DNA of 64,000 nucleotides from Dipteris shenzhenensis (Eukaryota > Polypodiophyta > Polypodiopsida > Gleicheniales), in the NCBI GenBank assembly GCA_047967505.1, contig CM106538.1. One strand, written 5' to 3'. The notes below the pieces were generated by a model. It was not told where the DNA came from. It worked only from the letters and a program-made list of their open reading frames with translations, and did not search any database. Each line of letters begins with the position of its first letter. Position 1 is the stretch's first letter. A program made the position numbers and the translations under genes. Shown piece by piece: positions 55,901-64,000 of this stretch.

Positions 55901-57033
55901 AGACAAGAGATGGAGACCTCCTCCTCTGCCCTGCTAACCTCGTCTTCCTCCCCATTTCCGTCCATACAGTCACCCTGCCTACCTTGCCTTCCGTATAGCT
56001 GCTGTCAGCTGTACGACCTTCCGTACAAGTTCCGTGCACCCTGCTCCCCCACGTACAGCCCCTCGTACAGCTCCTCGTACAAGTACAGCCTGTCGTGCAT
56101 GTTGTACGGCCATCCGTACAGGCTGTACGGTCGACCGTACAGCCTATACGGTCATTTGTGCAGCCTCCTTCCGTATCTGTGTTGCAGCCCTCGGTGGCTT
56201 TTGCTCCAGTCTCATCTTCCTCCTCCTTTCCTGGTGCTCCGACACCTACTTCTTTTGTTTTCTCTGCCTCTGCGCCTCCTTCTGCCTCTACTCCTCCTCC
56301 TCATGTTTTTCTTCGGCGGAAGCATGGTGGTTTGTCTGCCTCACCTCTGATCAAATCGGCAAAGCTGGATGTTTCCGATGACCCTTCTTCTTCCCTCCAG
56401 CTGGATCTTCTTCGCCAATTGTGCTCTACCTCTGTCACAGAAGTTCTTTCATCGAGTTTCCCGCTTGTTTGTTCCTTGGATTCTGCCCTTTTGGTCTCTG
56501 GTCTTCGCAGGCTTAGCAATTTGGAGTCTGCCTCTATTTTATGGGCAGGGTTTTATCTTCAGCTCAGCTTCATCATTACGCTGATGTTGCAGTGGGTTTG
56601 GATTGTATTTCTTCCTTTGTCTTTCTGGGCAAAGGATTTTACTATGCCCACTGCTCTTCGATTGAGGTGGTAGAGCGCCCTGTCAGTCATGCTGGTGTTC
56701 CTGGGGCTGGTTTCTTCGCTTATGTCATGCCCTAGCATCCACTTTTCGATCCTTCTGCTACCCTTCTGACTCATTGTCCGGTTTGGATTACTCTCAAAGC
56801 GTTGCATGTGCCTCTTCTTCAGCATCTTCCAACTCTTGCACCGTTTTTGGGAAGGCCTCTTCATGTTCCGAGACAAGAGTTCTTGCAAGCCTCCCGTGAT
56901 GTTCGTCTTTGCATTTTGTGGGATATGACGCAGCCCGTGCCATCTACTCTGGATCTTGATTTGGGATTCGCCCATCCGATGCGCATCAGGCTCCATTTTG
57001 CATCTTTTCCCACTGCATGTTATCGGTGCCGAC
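55901..57033 (+). pseudogene. LINE H: GTAC leader and ORF1 (E-type)
   Basis: Leader 55901-56200 with a GTAC array. ORF1-like coding follows: ASPLIKSAKLDVSDDPSSSL, QLDLLRQLCSTSVTEVL, SSFVFLGKGFYYAHCSSIEV, VRLCILWDMTQPVPSTLDLD and MRIRLHFASFPTACYRCRQ. It stops in the middle of the zinc knuckle (CYRC...), where an inverted LINE piece begins. Frames change several times. Confidence 0.8.
55990..56160 (+). promoter_or_regulatory. GTAC motif array in LINE H leader
   Basis: Ten GTAC cores in about 170 bp, with alternating CCGTACAG and CTGTACGG in both orientations. Confidence 0.55.
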
Positions 57034-57345
57034 AGGTAGAGACAAAAGGGCAGCTAGGCAAAGTGCCATCAATGCAGCCAAAAAGGAAATCCTATTGATC
57101 GAGATGCCAATGACCAAACGCAGAAATACTCATATGAGTGACCAGAGATATAATCATAAGAGCCCAAGGCTCATCACCTTGCAGAAATTGCAGCAACATT
57201 TTTCCCTTGTGGGCAAGGATATGCACGTGAATATCCATGATGTTCAATCCACCATGTATCTTGGGAGAACAAATGTGACGCATCGAAAGCAGCCTGAGAC
57301 TTTTTCTGCCATGTTTGGATTGCCAAAAGATTTTCATAAAGACAG
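57034..57345 (-). pseudogene. Inverted LINE ORF2 piece between LINE H ORF1 and LINE I ORF2
   Basis: The minus strand reads MSVFMKIFWQSKHGRKSLRL, LSMRHICSPKIHGGLNIMDI and HILAHKGKMLLQFLQGDEPW, homologous to LINE B 17540-17720 and LINE G 54000-54200. It lies antisense between two plus-strand LINE parts. Its antisense happens to stay open and joins the downstream ORF2 frame. Confidence 0.85.
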
Positions 57346-60300
57346 ACATGAAGGATGTAAGATTTGCCTTAAGGTAAATTTAGGGTCACTCTGGAGGACA
57401 CTTACAGGGATTCTTCCAGACATGGATTCCTGGATTGTTGGAGGTGACTTCAACAATCTGGAGACCTTGGAGGACCAGCAGGGCAGAGGTCCGGAGTTTA
57501 CAGGTATGGCTCAGGCAGAGCAGTCCGCTTGGGACTCTTTCATCTTCGCGACAGGAGGTAGGGACAGTTGGAGAGACCCGTCCTTCCGGCGTTGGCACGG
57601 GAGCCTGGACTTCTCGTGGGGCTTCCGCAGGGAAGGAGGCAGACTCCTGGAGAAACTGGATAGATTTTATGTCAGTGATTGGGCCATTAGCAGAGGCGGT
57701 CAGGCGGGTATAGTTCCAGGGACGACACTTTCCGACCATGCACCTGTGCTCCTATCATTAGACTCTGCAGTCCGGGCCCTTCCCCCCCGTTCATGCCGGA
57801 TTCCCGACTCCATTTTCTCGAGGGTGGACGTGCGCAGCAGTATCTGCCGTCTATGGGACAGAGATTGGGGCGAGTGCGTGGATCTGGTTGATTCGGTGGC
57901 GCACGCTTTGCAGGAGTCCAGCCAGATTTGCCAGCTCGCAGCCCTACAGGTTCGACAGGAGTGGTGGGGCAGAGAGAGAGCTTTTCGGAAGGACCTCGCC
58001 TCCATTCAGCGACTCCAGCAGGCAGCCCCGGGCTCGGAGGAGCTTCGGATCCAGGCCCTTCGAGCCAGAGCCCTTCTTGAGGAGACCCTCCAGCGCCGGT
58101 CAGAGTTTTCCTATCACGCCTCTCTCTCCTTCTGGGCTCGGAAGGGTGACCGGATGAGCAGGGAGTTCTTCAGGACGCATGGCCAGAGAGCAGCAGGTGA
58201 TCAGCTCCGAAGTCTCAGGACAGCAGAGGGGCACATTGTTACGGATCCGAATGAGGTCTTGGGGTTGGCTACCGACTTCTATAGGACTCTTTTCCAGCAG
58301 GAGCCGCTTGCCCCTCGCACTCGACGCTCCCGGGAGGAGGTGTGGAGGCACATTCCATCCCTGGTCCAGCCCAGCATGCAGGCGACGTTGTTGGCACCGT
58401 TCACTACGGACGAGATGTTGGAGGCCTTGATGGCCATCGAGGGGCAGAAGTGCCCGGGCGAGGATGGGCTATCCCGGGGATTCTTCACCTCTTTCTGGGA
58501 TCAGATCCATCAGCCCCTCCTAGCAGCTCTTCAGAGGATTTTCAGCAGTGGTTATATGCCAGAGAGCCTCTCCTTGGGACTGATTTGCCTCACCCCGAAG
58601 GGAGGAGATAGACAGAAGATCCGTCAGTGGCGCCCGATCACCCTACTTACCACTGCTTACAAAATCCTTGCCAAGATGATCAGCGCCAGAGTTCGGCCTC
58701 TACTTCCAGACCTCATTCATGACACTCAGACAGGCTTTGTCCAGGATCGCAGTATTCTGGATAATGTCTTCACCTTCTCAGAGGCAGCGGAGTGGGCTCA
58801 GCACAGTGGGTCACACCTAGCCATCCTACTTCTCGACTTTGAGAAGGCCTACGATCGAGTGGACTGGTCCTTTCTGGAGGGGACTCTGGAGCGACTAGGT
58901 TTCCCAGCATGATGGATTCAGGGTATTTCAGCGTTGTACAGGACAGCTTCTAGCAGGGTCATCATTGGCGGCAGGATGGGTGAGCGTTTTCATCTGGAGA
59001 GATCAGTGCGTCAGGGCTGCCCCCTTGCTCCTTACCTGTTTCTCTTCTTCGCTGAGGCTATGACATACTACCTTCGGGCGAGATCTACTGGGCTCAGGGG
59101 TGTTTGCCTCCCACTCCGGGAGGACACGGAGCTCCTGGACTCGGAGTACGCGGATGACACAGCACTGTATGTCCAGGATGATGAGATGATGCTGGAGAGG
59201 GTGAGGATGGCCCTAGAGATCTTTTGTTCGGCTGCCGGTGCGAAAATCAACTGGAACAAATCAGTTGGTTTTCTCACAGACCCCGGGGCGTGCTCTCAGT
59301 GGGGGAGGTTTTTGGGTTTCAGGTGGATTCCGCGGGGACAGACAGCTAGATACCTTGGTTTTCAGGTCGGCCTAGATATCACGCCAGCTCAGCAGTTTCT
59401 CCCGGTGCTAGATTCCATCCGACGGAAGCTGGCTTTCTAAAGCACTGCTAAGCTCTCCCTTGCAGGTCGTGCCCTGGTAGTCAACCAGGTCCTCCTAGCC
59501 ACGGCCTGGTATGTAGCTTCCTGTTGGTGTTTCTCGAGATCCAGCGTGGCACAGCTTAGGAGGTTGGTTCGGAACTTCCTTTGGTCCGGGGAGGATGGCC
59601 TCAGAGATACCAGAGCCAGGGTTGCTTGGCAGATAGTCATTCTTCCGCAGGCTGAGGGAGGCCTGGGGGTCATCGATCCAGAGCTTCAGAGTCAGGCCCA
59701 GTTAGGCAAGCTAGTCATCCGCGGTTTGACCCCGGGGGGGCAAACGTGGAAGATGTTACTTCAGCGGGGGGTCGGTTCTTGTGTCCCGCGCCGAGGTGGA
59801 GAGTGGCTTCCGTCCCTCAGGTGGATCTTCACTTCCGCCCCGCTCATTCAGCCCCGTTCCCCACTTGTTCGTAGCCTCCTCATAGTGTGGAGCCGGCTCC
59901 GCCTCAGTCTCATTCAGTCCCCTCCTAGCTGTCAGGAGGAGATCGATCGCCAGCCGCTTATCTGGAACGATCAGGTCAGAGATGCCGAGGGCCTTCAGTT
60001 GGGGGAGAGATCACACATCAGGTGGGACGGCTGGATGCGAGAGCCAACCCGGTCCCTTCGAGTTTGGAGGGACACGTACAGACATTTAGAGATGGCTGAT
60101 CTTGCAGACGCAGCTAGAGGTGCCCGTGGAGCCCAGGCGAGACGTACGGAGATCGACGGCGCGATTCCAACTGATTGGTTGGTTCCACCTGAGCTTCAGA
60201 TCCTCATGCCAGCTGATGACCGTTGGCTAGGACAGTTCACCCCCCGTGGCATCCCACTGGTGGTCGCAGGGCGGATGGACGACTCCTCTGTTTTCTTCTT

Positions 60301-61384
60301 CGCGGTTTTGGGGGATGGGCGACTCAGGAGAGAGGATGTGCTCATCGACCCCCTACTCCCATGGCAGAGGGTTCGGGTCGTAGGCCTTGTGGGGAAGGTT
60401 TGGCGGACCGACCCTTGCATAGAGCAGGATCAGCTGCAGCTTTGGCGTCTCTGGCTCTGGGAGGGGCGGGCCTTGTCAGAGCTTGATTGGGACCCAGGAG
60501 AGCGGAGATGGCCAGAGATTGCGACACATCAGGGGCCGACCTCCTTCTTTGCCTACAGCACGACTTTGGGCAGGCGAGTTCTAGGGAGGATGCAGAGCCG
60601 CCCTCCCACCCAGCGGCCCAGTTGGTATGCACAGGGTATTTCCAGGTTCTTTTTGCAGGCCTTCTGGAAGGCCTTGTGGGAGAGCTGGTAGCCACGGAAG
60701 ATCTCCTACTTCCTGTGGCTTCTTGCCCACAAAGGTCTTCCAGTGGGGAGCTGCTTGCGGCAGATAGGCCAGGACGGACGTTGTCAGATCTGTCATGAGG
60801 ACGAGGAGTCACCAAAACACTGCCTCTGGAGTTGCACTCGCGCCCAGGAAGTGTGGAGGTGGACTTTCGGGATCCTTACTCGCGCAACACCGGAGCTAGG
60901 ATTGATCACTTGGGGCGCGTTCTGCTGGTGCAGCACCGCACCTGGTTTTCATCATTTATTCGAGGCCTGTCAGCAGGACCCCACATTCCTTATTACACAG
61001 GGGACGTGGGGGCCGCTCGAGAGTATCCCGCAGCACCTGGCAGAGGCCGGCACAGGAGCTCAGGAGAGGCAGCCAGTCTGGGAGATTATCAACAGCATCG
61101 CAGGTTGGCACATATAGACCTCGCGCTGCGCGCAAATCCTCAGTGGCACCTCTTTATCGACTGCCCAGATCATGACTGACATCTGGAGTGAGATTATACA
61201 TACCCTCAGAGGCCAGTGGGACCAGATACAGCGGGACTCCCGGGCCGGTCGGGAGAAGCGGAGACGCTTCCTCCGGGTTTGGGACACACACGGCCTCTTC
61301 TTCGAGCAGGCTTCGCAGGGCCTTCGGTGGCGCTACTCACCACCTCTCTGGCTGTTCATTCACACTCGCCTTATCCCTCCGTGA
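57346..61384 (+). pseudogene. LINE I ORF2: endonuclease C-half, RT, zf-RVT-like tail
   Basis: One frame runs 4 kb. Endonuclease: IVGGDFNNLETLEDQ, WHGSLDFSWGFRREGGRLLE, DRFYVSDWA and LSDHAPVLLSLD. RT: KCPGEDGLSRGFFTSFW, RQWRPITLLTTAYKILAKMI, TGFVQDRSILDNV, LLDFEKAYDRVDWSFLEGTL, RSVRQGCPLAPYLFLFFAEA and SEYADDTALYV (about 59150). Late: CQICHEDEESPKHCLWSC (about 60790). Internal stops: TGA 58910, TAA 59438, TAG 60689 and TAG 61115; final TGA at 61382. The endonuclease N-terminus is missing; the open frame upstream of 57346 is antisense of another LINE. Confidence 0.9.
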
Positions 61385-61517
61385 GAGAGAGCTTTACTTT
61401 TGTTATCTTTTTGGGCTACGTCCAATTTGTGAACGCACCCGTCAGCTGCAATGCTGACCTCTTGTATCTTGTTTTCGAAGTAATATAATTAGCACTGTTT
61501 TTTCGGCAAAAAAAAAA
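57346..61517 (+). mobile_element. GC-rich LINE I: ORF2 and 3' end
   Basis: It is much GC-richer than neighbours. It starts inside the endonuclease, runs through RT and a long C-terminal region, and ends in 3' UTR with A10 at 61508-61517, directly abutting hAT coding sequence. The ORF1 at 21.2-22.7 kb has the same base composition and probably belongs to this family. Confidence 0.88.
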
Positions 61518-61519
61518 TT

Positions 61520-63106
61520 GTTCTGTATTCTTTGGAAGAAGTCTATTCCTTCTTTTGGTATGTATAAGAGAAAATGTGCTCCAGTTCCTCTCACAAGGAG
61601 ACGCACATGTCCCTTGCCAGAGCACTCGAATAGCCAACTGCTGCAAATTTGGAGTGTGAGCCCCAAATGTCTCCCACCACTTCACCCCTTGGTGCATCCT
61701 CTTATCATCCTTCGCAATTGCTCGAGCAAATGTACCACACATGGACTTGTACACATCAAACTCATCAAATAAGATGCCCTGCCTCTCAACATCATACTTC
61801 GTGTACCGCTCAATGACATCCATCCACCCATCATGCACCTCCTTATCACCATCTGGATTTCTCTCTCCAAATAGGATGAAGAACAAAAGCTGCTGCACGT
61901 AAAGGAGAGTGCATCATATCTCACCTATTAACACACAAGGCTCTGACATCAGCCAACTTGGAGGAGTCTGCGCCATCTATAGTCTGTATCTTCTCCACCA
62001 TTCGATCAATGAGCTCATATACAAGTCCCATGGTAGCCCCTTCCCTATCAGCCAAACGGAGGATCTTCAGAATAGGTGCACATATCTTCACTATGACTCT
62101 TGCTTCCTGCAAGAACGAGGCACACAATACAATGGAAGACACCTGTTGTGCTTTCACAGTGCCTATTCTTCCTGCAGTACTCATCACTCACAACCATACG
62201 ACGCAATCCATTGTAGACTCTCTCATCCAATAAGTTTGCTAACACGATAAACATGTAAGCAAACCGAGTCTGTGCAGGTTTCACTAATTCCTTCTTGCTG
62301 AGAGTTCTGTATAATGCTAACATAGTGTACTTCCGAGTAACAAATGTGACAATCATGTTGGCATGTGTTAACACTAGCTTCACCCAAGCAAGCTTCCCAA
62401 TGTCCTCAAACAAGAGGCCAAGGCAATGGCATGTGCATCTAGTATAGAAAATATGAGGCCACTCCTCCTCTACCAAATCTCCTGCTCGCACGCAATTAGA
62501 TGCATTATCCATGCACACCTGCACCACATTATCTAGCCCAACATCAAGAATGGCATCTTTTAATATCCCAAAAATGTATTCCCCTGATTTATACTGCCCA
62601 CTAGTATCCACGGAGTTCAAGAAGACAAATCCCAAAATGCATGAGACCATAATATTAATGATAGGCCTAAGCCGAGTGTCAGACCAGCCATCACACACTA
62701 TGCTGCATCCATACTTTTTCCATTTCTCCCGAAACTGCAGCAACTCTTGATCTATGCATACCACCTCATTTTTCAGCTCCGAAGTGCGCAAGGATTAGTA
62801 GGATGGAGGCTTAAAGCTAGGCCCAACTTGGCCAATTGCACGGACCATTTTCAAAAAATATGGACTCCTCACCTTCCAATGAGGAATGTCCTTTGTAAAG
62901 AAAAAGCGCCGAAGAGCAATGTGGGCATCCTTCCGTGCCTGGGACTCCCATGCCTTGGCCAAGGCTACCTGGGTCACCTTTTGTTTCTTATTTTTTGGTT
63001 CATGTGTAGATGCACTTGCACTTGCAGCACCACTCTCCCAGGCATCTCCCAAATCAGCCATATCTGCATCAAGCTCTTCTGCAAATTTATTTTTTTTGCC
63101 TATCAC
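61520..63106 (-). pseudogene. hAT transposase relic (DUF659 and C-terminal dimerisation region)
   Basis: The first possible Met at 63104-63106 begins MIGKKNKFAEELDADMADLG. RRFFFTKDIPHWKVRSPYFL leads to PPSY, then an in-frame TAA (62795-62797). DUF659 follows: GCSIVCDGWSDTRLRPIINI, NVVQVCMDNASNCVRAGDLV (the catalytic Asp region) and FYTRCTCHCLGLLFEDIGKL. A shift near 62170 continues with VIVKICAPILKILRLADREG. A second shift leads to AIRVLWQGTCASPCERNWST and FSLIHTKRRNRLLPKNTEQ, the hAT dimerisation motif. Coding stops where the LINE I A-run begins. No BED finger or TIRs were found. Confidence 0.88.
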
Positions 63107-63620
63107 CTCACCTTATATTTTACTTAATTTTGGAGGAGTAGTAGACTTTGAATCTTATATGGGCATGTGAAATGGATGGATCTATCAAAAAGTGATCTCC
63201 TTATTCGAGCATTGAGAAAGCTAGGGTGGACGCCATTAAAGCTGTGCGCTTTCTTGAGAACAACTTTACCTCAAGCATTATGACAACTCACGCACACTTG
63301 CTTGTACACATTATAGAGGAGGGTGCCATTGTAGGAAGCATGGTAGAGGGCTAGCTTGTGCAAGAGTCATTGGTATACATCACTGAGTTTCTGGCATCTT
63401 TGCTTGCAACCTTCTGCAAGTCTCTCTCACATTTTCAGGGGGGGAGGACCAAGGGTCAACCCCAAGGCCTGTCAGCTCAAGAAAGTGTGCTATAAATGCG
63501 GGTAGGTCCTCCATCCCATTTGTGAGGGCAGTACTTGCATTTGCAGGTGAACTACCCCTTTCCCAAAGGCTTCAGTGTCTCCACAAATTCCCATTCTTCT
63601 CCTTCCTTTCTTCCCATCTG

Positions 63621-63658
<38 letters not shown>

Positions 63659-64000
63659 GAATCTGAATTTCAGAATGAGCATTGAGAAGAAGCGTCAAGA
63701 CTCCAAATTCAATAGATAACATGGAACTTGGAAGAGATAAGAGGGAGTCACTGGTCACCTCGGTCCTCCTTCAATCGAATCCTGAAGGCTAAGAGTCACA
63801 AGAGCTCAAAGAATCTTCTCTTGCTGAAGGCCAGGACCCAGGTAGCTGAAGCCTGAGACTCAAGAGCTCAAGGTGGACACTGGAGTCTGGAGTCTGGACA
63901 GTGGAAGGCTGCAGCCTGCGTTGGATCTTGGGTCACGGGTGCTTGGAGGGCTGGCTGTACGGCAGCCTGCAAGACTTGGTACGCTGGCTGTACGGCTGGC
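63107..64000. other. Right edge: no gene recognised; (GA)n and GTAC motifs
   Basis: (GA)n at about 63625-63655. A plus-strand coding-like patch (63225-63430, with THAHLLVHIIEEGAIVG) is reminiscent of plant CACTA-associated sequence but too weak to call. At 63950-64000, GGCTGTACGGC occurs twice with a third GTAC, possibly the start of another GTAC-rich leader beyond the edge. Confidence 0.35.

Noticed and set aside
57017-57345. N-terminal 110 residues of the long open frame leading into LINE I ORF2
   Set aside because: It is the antisense of another LINE ORF2 piece, open by chance.
63225-63430. Possible CACTA transposase-associated (DUF4218-like) patch
   Set aside because: Only one short segment is reminiscent and expected downstream motifs are missing.
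1-64000. A dedicated defence, biosynthetic or other novel multi-gene system
   Set aside because: Apart from the PLAA-type exons, every coding signal I could recognise belongs to retroelements or DNA transposons; the novelty lies in their targeting, leaders and chimerism.

Overview
The window is nuclear DNA from a large-genome land plant. A fern or another seed-free plant is my best guess, but that is inference. Support comes from plant-type LINEs with zf-RVT tails, Copia elements primed by initiator tRNA-Met, and a conserved plant gene whose introns are tens of kilobases of nested transposons. No bacterial, organellar or viral gene set is visible.

The one host gene is on the minus strand. 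Four exons (31006-31082, 9992-10061, 9831-9896, 5163-5300) join in frame with GT/AG borders. They encode the C-terminal PUL domain of a PLAA/DOA1/UFD3-type protein, the ubiquitin-binding partner of CDC48/p97. The three introns inside the window are about 20.9 kb, 95 bp and 4.5 kb. The intron upstream of the first visible exon continues for up to 33 kb, to the window edge.

Layout: 1-5162 lies 3' of the gene. It holds LINE relics and a 742-bp TIR element with an 8-bp target duplication and a long internal hairpin. 5301-9830 is the last intron, with a LINE, a Ty3/gypsy integrase relic and a probable LTR. 10062-31005 is the 20.9-kb intron, with a minus-strand LINE, a SINE, LINEs A, B, C and E, a GC-rich LINE ORF1, a Copia nested in a Copia, and more LINE debris. 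31083-64000 holds an LTR element with target duplication CGCTG, then a head-to-tail run of LINEs (D, F, G, a short chimera, H/I), then a hAT transposase relic on the minus strand.

The most striking signals are collective. (1) Most LINE 5' and 3' junctions of one superfamily sit in (GT)n microsatellites, always in the same relative orientation, even when the 5' end is truncated. (2) The 5' leaders of several LINEs and of an unrelated Copia element carry dense clusters of GTAC (CCGTACAG-like), the core bound by plant SBP/SPL factors. (3) Many elements are chimeras: subfamily switches, an inverted block, a Copia RT piece inside a LINE RT, and an antisense Copia block inside an LTR element. I found no intact, translatable mobile-element protein; all copies carry stops, frameshifts or deletions.
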